Origin: Armatimonadota bacterium
GTDB lineage: Bacteria; Armatimonadota; Armatimonadia; Armatimonadales; Armatimonadaceae
Assembly: GCA_014381035.1 (NCBI GenBank)
Contig: JACMIS010000946.1
Coordinates: 1-7,152 of the forward strand
DNA: 7,152 nucleotides
Reading direction: 5' to 3'
Of this stretch, positions 1 to 6,164 are shown in pieces. A model generated the notes under the pieces. The model had not been told where the DNA came from. It worked only from the letters and a program-made list of their open reading frames with translations, and did no database searches. Every line of letters begins with the position of its first letter. The stretch's first letter is position 1. A program made the position numbers and the translations under genes.

Positions 1-1020
1 CGACCCATAAGAATGCACCGCCCGTATCAAGGCGGTATTCCTGTCCTTGTCCAGAAGGTTGGGGGTGCCCCCGTGCGATAGTAGGAGGCGCAACACTGAC
101 GGATGGGCACCGCTCGCCGCCCGGTGCAGGGGGCTGCCGCTGTCCGCGTTCGCGGATACTCCCCGGTCGAGTAGCAGGCGTACAACATCGGAGTAGCCAC
201 CCATCGCCGCGACAGCCAGTGCAGACGGTCCGTCGGAGCGTATGTCGGAAAATCCCCGGTCGAGGAGATAGGTCACCATGCCGATGCGACCTCTGTCAGC
301 AGCCAACGCCAGCATCGTCCAGTGGGAAAGATGCAACCGCCCTCCCCGTTCCAACAGCAACTCGACCACCTCCGTGCGATCATTGGCGATGGCGAGCCAG
401 AGAGCGGGCCGATCGTTCGCATCCCCGGCGTTCACACCCACTCCCGCGTCAAGCAATTTGCGCACTGCCTCTCTGTCTCCGAGTGCTGTTGCCTGGTGCA
501 GGTCGAGCGTCGGGTTCGTGGCGAGTAGCAAGCGCAGAATTTCCTCACGGTCGGCTTTCCATGGTTTGTCGCCGGGTGTCGGATTGGCAGCGAAGATCGC
601 CGTGGATAGGGCGCATCCCCCGGTTGAGTCTCGGAGCGTTTGGTCCGCGCCGCGTGAAAGCAGAAGGCGGACGATGTCAATGTGCCCAAAGCCGACAGCC
701 GCCATGAGTGCCGTGAACCCGTCTCTGTTGCCTGCCGGAACGTCCGCCGCGTTGGGGGACTCTCCGGCGTCCAGCAGAAGTCGGACACATTCTATGCTGC
801 CATATCCTGCCGCCGCTACCAGTGCGGAGAAACGGTCCCCTTTGGGATGTCGCATGTGGGGACGGGCACCGTGCTCCAGAAGCACTTGTACCAGGGGCGC
901 ATGACCACGACTCGCCGCCAACACTAACGGCGTTACCCAGCGTGCCCGGCGGTTCGGCGACGCTCCAGCACCGAGCAGAAGGCGAGCGATGGTCTCATGC
1001 CCTTCCCAGCAGGCGAACAT
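1..1020 (-). CDS. Ankyrin-repeat protein, C-terminal part off the left edge
   Basis: The minus-strand frame is open from the in-frame stop at 1030-1032 to the left edge, at least 340 codons. The first possible ATG after that stop is at 1020-1018, with no convincing Shine-Dalgarno before it. The translation is a chain of about eleven ankyrin repeats of roughly 30-35 residues. Examples in order are TALMFACWEGHETIARLLLG, TPLVLAASRGH, SALVAAAGYGSIECVRLLLD, TALMAAVGFGHIDIVRLLL, EAVRKLLDAGVGVNAGD, TEVVELLLERGG, SALAVAAMGGYSDVVRLLLD, SPLHRAASGAHPSVLRLLLS and TALIRAV. Each shows the T/S-A/P-L, G-H and V-x-x-L-L-x-x-G landmarks. One repeat (about positions 541-660) carries a longer loop containing PTPGDKPWKAD. 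No enzymatic domain, signal peptide or membrane segment is visible in this part. Ankyrin repeats bind proteins, so the partner and role are unknown. The family call is very secure; the true start and gene integrity are not. Confidence 0.88.
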   Translation of the reverse strand, partial: MFACWEGHETIARLLLGAGASPNRRARWVTPLVLAASRGHAPLVQVLLEHGARPHMRHPKGDRFSALVAAAGYGSIECVRLLLDAGESPNAADVPAGNRDGFTALMAAVGFGHIDIVRLLLSRGADQTLRDSTGGCALSTAIFAANPTPGDKPWKADREEILRLLLATNPTLDLHQATALGDREAVRKLLDAGVGVNAGDANDRPALWLAIANDRTEVVELLLERGGRLHLSHWTMLALAADRGRIGMVTYLLDRGFSDIRSDGPSALAVAAMGGYSDVVRLLLDRGVSANADSGSPLHRAASGAHPSVLRLLLSHGGTPNLLDKDRNTALIRAVHSYGS

Positions 1021-1029
1021 CAGTGCCGT

Positions 1030-1191
1030 TCATCCCGAAGCAATATGACCGCGTGAGTTGTGAAAGGAGGAAATGCCTCTTCCGCATGGGGCGTCCACTG
1101 GTACCCCAACCGCGAGTAGCGTAGCTACGGTCTGCTCCTGCCCATGCTCTGCGGCGATACACAATCTCCGCTTCTCATTCACGGTGGGCAT
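1030..1191 (-). pseudogene. Interrupted N-terminal segment of the ankyrin gene
   Basis: This segment is in the same frame as the ankyrin ORF downstream. It starts at ATG 1191-1189 (MPTVNEKRRLCIAAEHG...) and ends at TGA 1032-1030 after 53 codons. Its translation is ankyrin-like: RRLCIAAEHGQEQTVATLLA followed by VGVPVDA is a repeat, and GISSFHNSRGHIA looks like a shortened one. The stop falls in S-G-stop-T-A-L-M, exactly at the variable position of the G-x-T-A-L landmark, so the coding sense resumes without a frame change. A single change from TGG (Trp) or CGA (Arg) would create this stop. Upstream, the frame closes at TAG 1203-1201, so ATG 1191 is the natural start, although no Shine-Dalgarno is visible. 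Either the full gene is disrupted by a nonsense mutation, or translation restarts at ATG 1020. The coding relation is clear from sequence; the functional consequence is inference. Confidence 0.65.
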
Positions 1192-1440
1192 ATAGATATA
1201 CTACACCATAGAGCAGGGCATCACGAGCGGACTGCACAAATTCATGCCGCTTCTTCAGGAAGTTATATATTAAGGGTAAACTTAGATAATGGACAATTGG
1301 GTTATATCCAGTTGCTCGGCGGCGATACCAGACGTCACTGGTAAGAAGGAGCGATTTTTCCAGACACTCTTGGATTTGCGGTATCCTTCGCGTAATTACT
1401 CAACGCCAGCGATTACCTCCGGCACGATCCTCTCAGTCTT

Positions 1441-1451
1441 TAAAATATAAA
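1441..1451 (+). promoter_or_regulatory. Candidate -10 region for gpmI
   Basis: TAAAATATAAA at 1441-1451 lies 22 bases before the TTG start. It offers two overlapping -10-like hexamers, TAAAAT and TATAAA. No good -35 element lies 16-18 bases upstream, so this is a weak call that rests on AT-richness and position. Confidence 0.25.
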
Positions 1452-1461
1452 CTACCGATTC

Positions 1462-1468
1462 AGGAGAG
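1462..1468 (+). promoter_or_regulatory. Ribosome binding site fixing the gpmI TTG start
   Basis: AGGAGAG matches the anti-Shine-Dalgarno well. Its AGGAG core ends 7 bases before the TTG at 1474-1476. This supports the rare TTG as the real start, because there is no ATG before the conserved metal-binding Asp. Confidence 0.75.
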
Positions 1469-1473
1469 ATATT

Positions 1474-3045
1474 TTGCTATCCGATCTATCAACAACACAT
1501 CGCCGCAAGACCACATTGCTCTGCATTCTTGATGGATTGGGGCTTAATCCAAATCCGGTCGGGAATGCTGTTGCTCTGGCAGAAACACCCTGCCTGGACC
1601 GTCTGCTCCAGGAACAACCCAACGCTACTTTGATTACTTGCGGGGAGCGGGTGGGCTTACCAGACGGTCAGATGGGCAATTCCGAGGTCGGGCACCTCAA
1701 TATCGGTGCCGGGCGCGTCGTCGAGCAGTGGTTACTACGCATCAACCGTGCGTTGCAAGGGGATTATCTGGAGGATTCACCCGCGTATCAGGCGTTTCGA
1801 CACGGTACGCGCGACGCCCCGGCACTACACTTGGTAGGACTTTTCAGTGATGGGGGCGTCCACTCCCACATAGAACACCTTTTTCTCCTTTTGCGCCGCG
1901 TTAATGAAGATTTCTCCGGCACGATCTATCTCCACCTGATCACCGACGGGCGGGATACCGCCCCGCAACGTGCGGCACAACAAATCAAGGAACTGGAAGT
2001 ATTTCTTGAAGAGCTTCCAAACCCGGCTCGCTGCCAGATTGCGACCGTGTCAGGCCGGTTCTACACCATGGATCGAGATAACCGGTGGGAGCGCACGGAG
2101 CGGGGCTTTGACGCTATCGTCCACGGAAAAGGGCATGTCGGTACAGACCCAGGCGCATGGATAGAGGAGTCGTATCGTAGAAATACGACGGATGAATTCA
2201 TCGAACCCGCTGTTTTTGATTACAGCGGCATTGGGGCGGAAGATGGCATCCTGTTCTGGAATTTCCGGACGGATCGGATGCGCCAGATAGTCCGGGCATT
2301 ATGTGTGGAGGAGTTTGATGGATTTGAACGAAAAGAACCTCCCTTCGCACCCTCTCGAACGTTAACCTTCACCGAGTATGACGCGACGTTCGCATTGCCC
2401 TACCTCTTCCCGGAATTGACAATAGCCAATCATCTGGGCGAGGTCATTGCCCGGCAAGGCTTACAGCAGCTGCGGGTCGCGGAGAGTGAAAAGTATCCGC
2501 ATGTGACCTATTTTTTCAACGGCGGCGTAGAAACACCTTATCCAGGCGACACACGCCGCCTTGTCCCTTCCCCACGCGAAGTTCGTACCTATGACGAGAA
2601 GCCGGAGATGAGCGCGTTCGAGGTGACAGAGGTCGTGGTAGAGGCACTCGACTCCGGCAAGTTCGATCTCATCGTGGTTAATTTCGCGAACTGTGACATG
2701 GTCGGTCACACGGGTGTTCTGGAAGCTGCGATTCGAGCAGTCGGTACGGTAGACAGTTGCCTTCAGCGGATTCTGGAAACACTCACAACCTCGGGCGCAC
2801 AGGCGGTCATTATCGCCGACCACGGCAACGCGGAGCAGATGCTTCATGACGACGGGACCCCGCATACTGCACATACTCTGTTCCCCGTGCCGATCATCCT
2901 GATCGGCACCACACCAGGATTCACTCTGAAAAGCGGGGGAGCACTCTGTGATGTCGCGCCGACGGTACTGGAACTGATGAATCTGCCACAACCGCCGGAA
3001 ATGACTGGCTCGTCGCTGTTACGCCCGGTGCTCGGTAGTCGCTGA
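1474..3045 (+). CDS. gpmI: 2,3-bisphosphoglycerate-independent phosphoglycerate mutase
   Basis: This cytoplasmic enzyme interconverts 3-phosphoglycerate and 2-phosphoglycerate in glycolysis and gluconeogenesis. It belongs to the alkaline-phosphatase superfamily and depends on two metal ions, typically manganese. The product is 523 aa, slightly longer than the usual ~510. The hallmarks are all present: metal-binding LDG with D20; the nucleophile S70 in GQMGNSEVGH; HLITDGRDTAP (154-164); SGRFYTMDRDNRWER (193-207), which binds substrate; FWNFRTDRMRQ (261-271); EKYPHVTYFFNGG (339-351); NFANCDMVGH with D408 and H412; ADHGNAEQ with D449 and H450; and PHTAH with H467. No key residue is missing, so it should be active. 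The start is TTG, supported by AGGAGAG 7 bases upstream. It is transcribed alone, divergent from the ankyrin gene and convergent with the RNA-repair operon. The mid-sized insertions typical of the monomeric enzyme are present. Confidence 0.97.
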   Translation: MLSDLSTTHRRKTTLLCILDGLGLNPNPVGNAVALAETPCLDRLLQEQPNATLITCGERVGLPDGQMGNSEVGHLNIGAGRVVEQWLLRINRALQGDYLEDSPAYQAFRHGTRDAPALHLVGLFSDGGVHSHIEHLFLLLRRVNEDFSGTIYLHLITDGRDTAPQRAAQQIKELEVFLEELPNPARCQIATVSGRFYTMDRDNRWERTERGFDAIVHGKGHVGTDPGAWIEESYRRNTTDEFIEPAVFDYSGIGAEDGILFWNFRTDRMRQIVRALCVEEFDGFERKEPPFAPSRTLTFTEYDATFALPYLFPELTIANHLGEVIARQGLQQLRVAESEKYPHVTYFFNGGVETPYPGDTRRLVPSPREVRTYDEKPEMSAFEVTEVVVEALDSGKFDLIVVNFANCDMVGHTGVLEAAIRAVGTVDSCLQRILETLTTSGAQAVIIADHGNAEQMLHDDGTPHTAHTLFPVPIILIGTTPGFTLKSGGALCDVAPTVLELMNLPQPPEMTGSSLLRPVLGSR

Positions 3046-3070
3046 AAACGGGGGCATCCTCTGGTGACTC

Positions 3071-3105
3071 GTTTCACCCGGCTAGTTTCACTAGCCGGGT
3101 GAAAC
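3071..3105. terminator. Perfect 15-bp hairpin between convergent genes
   Basis: The arm GTTTCACCCGGCTAG (3071-3085) pairs perfectly with CTAGCCGGGTGAAAC (3091-3105) across the 5-base loop TTTCA. It lies 25 bases after the gpmI stop and spans the last codons and the TAG stop (3093-3091) of the minus-strand HD-Pnk gene. Being symmetric, it could serve both directions. Neither side has a strong U-tract, so it may act as a weak, Rho-assisted or RNA-stabilising hairpin rather than a textbook terminator. The hairpin itself is certain; its role is inferred. Confidence 0.7.
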
Positions 3106-4215
3106 TTGAAGTTGTACAGTGTGTGCTTCGGTCTCGTCGGGGATCTCCCAACGGTGGATCATGCGGTGGATCGCCACATCGCGTACCTGCGCGTCGCGGC
3201 TTTTGTTTTGCCTCTGCTGGACCTGCCACGGGACCTCGACGTACACGATCCGGGTGCGGAAACGGTATTCGGATGCGAGAGCGACCACCGTTTCGCGCTG
3301 TTCGCGGCTGATCGAAGTCGCGTTCCAGACGAATGGTTCGCCGCGCCGCAGGTACACGCGGGCTTGCTCCCGCGCCGCCCGGATGACGCCGTGTTGATCG
3401 TCGGTGTGCGCGACGCGCATTTCGGTGCGTAGCGCGTCCAGCGAGAGCATCGGCAGGTGAGCGAACTCGCGCCGTGCCAGCGTATCTTTCCCCATTCCCG
3501 GCAAACCGGACATCAGAATGATCTCGCCGGAGGTGTCGTCGAACGCCTCGTAGTTCGCCGCGCGTCCCGGTTTGCGGAAGTATTCGAAACGGCTGTGCGG
3601 CGACGCGAACGGATACGGCGTAGCGAGGCATCCCGCGTCCCGCGCCACTTCCGCGAACAGCGCGACATGGAGCAACATCGTTTCGGGTGTCGTCGAGATA
3701 CGTCCGCGAACATCAGCTTCGGCTAAGATCGCGAGATGATCGCACCGGCAGGATTGCGCGATAGTGATCACCGCCCGCTCGGGATCGTCGCTCCCGATCA
3801 CGAAAAAGGGGCGTTGGTGCCAGCGGATCAGGGAGCAGACCGCCTCCCGAACCGCGAACGGTATCCCCGCCTTCCAGAGCATTTCCCGCGCGAGAATCAT
3901 GCCCCGCCGCGAGTGCCCCGGCGACGTGACGCGCCCGTCGTTGTCAGTAGCGGTGGTAGCAGGCTTGCCGACATCGTGGAGCAGTGCGGCGAGAAGCAAC
4001 ACCCCGCGCTGAGCGAGTGGCAGATCGCGCCACGCGGCAAGGTTCCGGAGTTCCTCCATGACCATGCGGGTATGTGTCGCCACATCGCCCTCCGCATGAT
4101 GAATCGGGTCTTGCGGGCAGTCCGCCATCGCCTGCCACCACGAAACCGTTGCCAACCGCTCCCACGGGAGCGGGGCGTCCGGCGCAGCAATCAGGCTTGA
4201 TAATAGTTCTTCCAT
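3091..4215 (-). CDS. HD-Pnk: HD 2',3'-phosphoesterase and 5'-OH polynucleotide kinase
   Basis: This is a predicted bifunctional RNA/DNA end-healing enzyme of 374 aa. The N-terminal half (about 30-225) is an HD domain. It has H48 in VATHTRMV, the paired H80-D81 in AALLHDVGKP, H101 in SPGHSRR, and D169 in AEADVRGR, a plausible metal-binding set. The C-terminal half (about 230-360) is a P-loop kinase: Walker A GLPGMGKDT (237-245) with K243; SLDALR (258-263), whose D260 and R263 sit like the general base and substrate Arg of T4 Pnk; WNATSISREQR (297-307); and an Arg-rich lid at 335-355. This architecture matches Runella slithyformis HD-Pnk, which removes 3' and 2',3'-cyclic phosphates and phosphorylates 5'-OH ends. 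I chose ATG 4215, 5 nt after the upstream ligase stop; a longer frame to 4341 would overlap that ligase heavily. No Shine-Dalgarno is seen, so translational coupling is likely. It is the last gene of the operon. Confidence 0.88.
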   Translation of the reverse strand: MEELLSSLIAAPDAPLPWERLATVSWWQAMADCPQDPIHHAEGDVATHTRMVMEELRNLAAWRDLPLAQRGVLLLAALLHDVGKPATTATDNDGRVTSPGHSRRGMILAREMLWKAGIPFAVREAVCSLIRWHQRPFFVIGSDDPERAVITIAQSCRCDHLAILAEADVRGRISTTPETMLLHVALFAEVARDAGCLATPYPFASPHSRFEYFRKPGRAANYEAFDDTSGEIILMSGLPGMGKDTLARREFAHLPMLSLDALRTEMRVAHTDDQHGVIRAAREQARVYLRRGEPFVWNATSISREQRETVVALASEYRFRTRIVYVEVPWQVQQRQNKSRDAQVRDVAIHRMIHRWEIPDETEAHTVQLQVSPG

Positions 4216-4220
4216 TAGAG

Positions 4221-5300
4221 TCAACTCGTGGTGTTTTCGGGGGTGGAACCCCCGCAGAAACGCTCCGCCAGCAACTTCCGTACCTCGTCCCGGACATACG
4301 CCTCCCATTCGTCGCGTGCCGCGGGCGAAAGCACTGCCCATGCGGCGGGATCGCTTGCCCGTGCTTCGTCGCGGATCTCCTCGTAGAGAATCGTGAAGAG
4401 TTCACCTGCCCAGCGACCCCGGTTCCGCGCAGGCGACGGACCCACCTTCGACAACGCCGCGTCCAAACGGTTTTCGGTCACGCGGCAGTAGGATTCCCAT
4501 TTCAAACGGTCGAGCGGCTCGCCCGCCGACCGGTTCGTGTCGGTCGGTTCCTGCCACCGTTCGGCTTCATGAAACCGCTTATCCTCGGCAAATTCCGGTA
4601 TTTTCACTTTGAGCAGAGGGCGGATCGCACCGCCCGCACCCGCGACGGCTATCTCGCGCACCGGTCGTATCACCACGCCTTCCGCCAGATTGCTCCCGGC
4701 GGGCAAAGCGGGTAGCCCGAGCGTCGCCGGGATCGTCGAGTCGAACCGGATCGGGTAGTCCGTCGCCTGTTCATACGTCCCGATCCGCAGCGGAGCGACA
4801 CACGGCACGTTCGCGGCGGACAGAAGTGCATGCGTTTGCTCCCAATCCTTGTAGCATCGCACCCCTCCGTTGCCCAAGGCGATGTCGAACGCCGCGAAAT
4901 GGATACCCGGCGCGTACCAGATGCCCGTTTGTATCGGGGACACGCCGGGTACCGCTTCGACTGCCGGATGCGGATAGCCACCGCCGAACAACTCCCCGTA
5001 GATATATACCGCCGCTGTTGCTTCCACACCGTCAGCCAATCGCGCCGCAACGTCGAGCAACCCCGGCGTCAGCGCGTCGCGTACCGTCTGCCAGCCGAAA
5101 AACGGCTCGTCGTCCTCCAAAAGTCGGCGACGGCTCGCGCCGCGCACCGTTCCGTCCGCGACAACGAAGCAGAAGTTCGCGCCGTGGATCTTTTCCGTCA
5201 CCGCCCAGGAGACGCGGCGCAGTGCCCGGAACCCCGCCGGGTCCAGTTCCCATTTCGCCACCGATTCGGCGATCTTCTCATAGCCCGAAAATGTCAACAT
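4221..5300 (-). CDS. T4 Rnl2-like ATP-dependent RNA ligase
   Basis: This 359-aa protein belongs to the covalent nucleotidyltransferase superfamily and most resembles T4 RNA ligase 2. Such enzymes adenylate themselves on lysine, pass AMP to a 5'-phosphate and seal it to a 3'-OH, typically at nicks in duplex RNA. Motif I is TEKIHGANF with K37 as the predicted AMP-lysine. Next come an Arg-rich Ia region ending EDDEPFFGW (62-70), motif III YGELFGGGYPHP (101-112), IIIa FAAFDI (135-140), IV AEGVVIRP (206-213), and V LLKVKIPEF (229-237) with K231 and K233. The remaining ~120 residues are a mostly helical C-terminal region, as in Rnl2 relatives. All nucleotidyl-transfer motifs are intact. Its ATG lies inside the upstream ligase gene (23-nt overlap) with only a weak GGGCAG before it. 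Its stop is 5 nt before HD-Pnk. It probably seals ends that HD-Pnk has healed; the native substrate is unknown. Confidence 0.9.
   Translation of the reverse strand: MLTFSGYEKIAESVAKWELDPAGFRALRRVSWAVTEKIHGANFCFVVADGTVRGASRRRLLEDDEPFFGWQTVRDALTPGLLDVAARLADGVEATAAVYIYGELFGGGYPHPAVEAVPGVSPIQTGIWYAPGIHFAAFDIALGNGGVRCYKDWEQTHALLSAANVPCVAPLRIGTYEQATDYPIRFDSTIPATLGLPALPAGSNLAEGVVIRPVREIAVAGAGGAIRPLLKVKIPEFAEDKRFHEAERWQEPTDTNRSAGEPLDRLKWESYCRVTENRLDAALSKVGPSPARNRGRWAGELFTILYEEIRDEARASDPAAWAVLSPAARDEWEAYVRDEVRKLLAERFCGGSTPENTTS
5278..5300 (-). other. 23-nt overlap of the two ligase genes
   Basis: The second ligase begins at ATG 5300-5298, while the first ends at TGA 5280-5278. The overlap is 23 bases in different frames. 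Both ends are well defined: the first protein ends DVDIFGL and the second begins MLTFSGYEKI. Such an overlap usually means ribosomes reinitiate and the two products are made together. Confidence 0.8.
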
Positions 5301-6066
5301 CTGCCCGTAGTCCGTTCGGTATCAATATCCGGTCCCGCCAGTGCGTCCCAGAGTCGAGAATCGTCTGTATGAACGCCGTCCGCACCCATTTATAGCGTCC
5401 GCGCACTATGCCGTTCTCCTCCCATTTGACGTATAAGCCCTCGGATAAGTCGGAATCGTCGGTATCGCTCGCGCCGAAGCGGGAAACGTCCGCACCGGTC
5501 GCTTCCTGCGCTTGCCGGAGCGACTCCCGCCACTGCGGCGACTTGTACAGCGAAGGGCGCACCAGCGCGGTCAGATCGCGGAGTCGGCGGAACGCGCCTT
5601 CGTGTACCACCGGGACCGAAACGACCGGCGTCCCGGCTAAGATTTCGTACCGCCGCGCTGTCGAAAGGTATTCGCCGGTTTTGCGGTCGAGCAGATCGAA
5701 CTCGGTCAGATAGTGCGGCAACATGTCATAAAAAACGGTGTGTTTGGCGTACAGCCACTCGCCGTACAGAATGTATCGGGTGCCGATGGCATCCCGAAGC
5801 GTGCTTTGATGCACCGAGACCCACGTTTTCAGGAGCGCGAACTGCGCCTCACCCGGACCGCCGGTCAGAACATGCCCGCGACTTTGTGTCACCGCTTCGC
5901 CGTCGTCCTTGAACCAGATTCCGACATTCGCGCCGTCTAACTTCTCCTCGACCACGAGCGGTTTCCCGGCGAGTTCGATAAACGGGACCCGGTCGCCGTC
6001 GTCGCCTTTTTGCAAGCCGGAGCCTTCGATGTGTGCGGTACGGGGGTATTTTCGGATTGCGTCCAT
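5278..6066 (-). CDS. Small RNA ligase family protein, first gene of repair operon
   Basis: This 262-aa ATP-dependent polynucleotide ligase is of a different subtype from its neighbour. Motif I is VEEKLDGANVGI with K42 as the predicted adenylated lysine. Ia is QSRGH (61-65), III is LYGEWLYAKHTVFYD (100-114), IIIa is TEFDLLDRKTGEYL (121-134), IV is EGLYVKWEE (209-217), and V is GRYKWVR (223-229) with K226. Little remains after motif V (about 33 residues), so it lacks the large C-terminal domain of the second ligase and is close to a bare nucleotidyltransferase core. The N terminus (MDAIRKYPRTAHIEGSGLQ) looks like a conserved start, so I chose ATG 6066 although the frame stays open to 6291. There is no Shine-Dalgarno before it; a promoter-like pair sits immediately upstream. 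Membership of the RNA ligase superfamily is secure. Substrate (RNA, or RNA within a hybrid) is inference. Confidence 0.88.
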   Translation of the reverse strand: MDAIRKYPRTAHIEGSGLQKGDDGDRVPFIELAGKPLVVEEKLDGANVGIWFKDDGEAVTQSRGHVLTGGPGEAQFALLKTWVSVHQSTLRDAIGTRYILYGEWLYAKHTVFYDMLPHYLTEFDLLDRKTGEYLSTARRYEILAGTPVVSVPVVHEGAFRRLRDLTALVRPSLYKSPQWRESLRQAQEATGADVSRFGASDTDDSDLSEGLYVKWEENGIVRGRYKWVRTAFIQTILDSGTHWRDRILIPNGLRADVDIFGL

Positions 6067-6080
6067 GATGTGTGCCGGGT

Positions 6081-6111
6081 ATTGTATCGCCGGGGGCGGG
6101 CGGCTTGTTAA
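6081..6111 (-). promoter_or_regulatory. Candidate promoter for the RNA-repair operon
   Basis: On the minus strand, TTAACA (6111-6106) and TACAAT (6086-6081) each match the sigma70 consensus at 5 of 6 positions, with a slightly long 19-bp spacer. Initiation about 7 bases after the -10 would fall only some 5-10 bases from ATG 6066. That agrees with the lack of a Shine-Dalgarno and suggests a nearly leaderless transcript. I saw no sigma54-type GG-N10-GC element in the gap. Confidence 0.35.
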
Positions 6112-6146
6112 ACGCAACCTTTGCCGGATGCCCGTGTCAGAGTATC

Positions 6147-6151
6147 GGAGG
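6147..6151 (+). promoter_or_regulatory. Ribosome binding site for the DUF4234 gene
   Basis: GGAGG lies 13 bases before ATG 6165, longer than the ideal spacing. It still favours this start over the upstream ATG at 6072, which would extend the frame across the divergent promoter region. Confidence 0.5.
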
Positions 6152-6164
6152 ACACAACGAGTAT

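Larger units (their letters stand above)
1192..1473. other. AT-rich intergenic gap, divergent ankyrin/gpmI
   Basis: This 282-base gap separates the divergent ankyrin gene and gpmI. It is clearly richer in A+T than its surroundings, for example around 1260-1310 and 1435-1475. A minus-strand frame is open from 1399 to the TGA at 1177-1175 (74 codons, with residues such as FLKKRHEFVQSARDALLYGV). It has no ATG, GTG or TTG start and no ribosome binding site. A plus-strand 66-codon frame at 1144-1344 also lacks a ribosome binding site and overlaps the ankyrin start. I do not call either as a gene. The gap must hold the promoters for both flanking genes. Confidence 0.5.

Noticed and set aside
219..1124. 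Several plus-strand reading frames of 80-208 codons
   Set aside because: They lie opposite the minus-strand ankyrin frame, whose translation has repeated conserved landmarks. Their own translations are Arg/Ser/Pro-rich shadows typical of GC-rich antisense frames.
1144..1344. Plus-strand 66-codon frame as a small gene
   Set aside because: It has no ribosome binding site, overlaps the ankyrin N-terminal coding segment, and shows no recognisable motif.
4216..4341. Longer HD-Pnk start at 4341
   Set aside because: It would overlap the ligase gene by more than 100 bases, and the extra residues (GSAFARGTRRMGG...) look like out-of-frame sequence. The ATG at 4215 lies 5 nt after the ligase stop, as expected in an operon.
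6067..6164. Sigma54 promoter, as in RtcR-controlled RNA repair operons
   Set aside because: The nearest GG/GC pair has 8, not 10, bases between its elements, and no RtcR-like gene is in the window.
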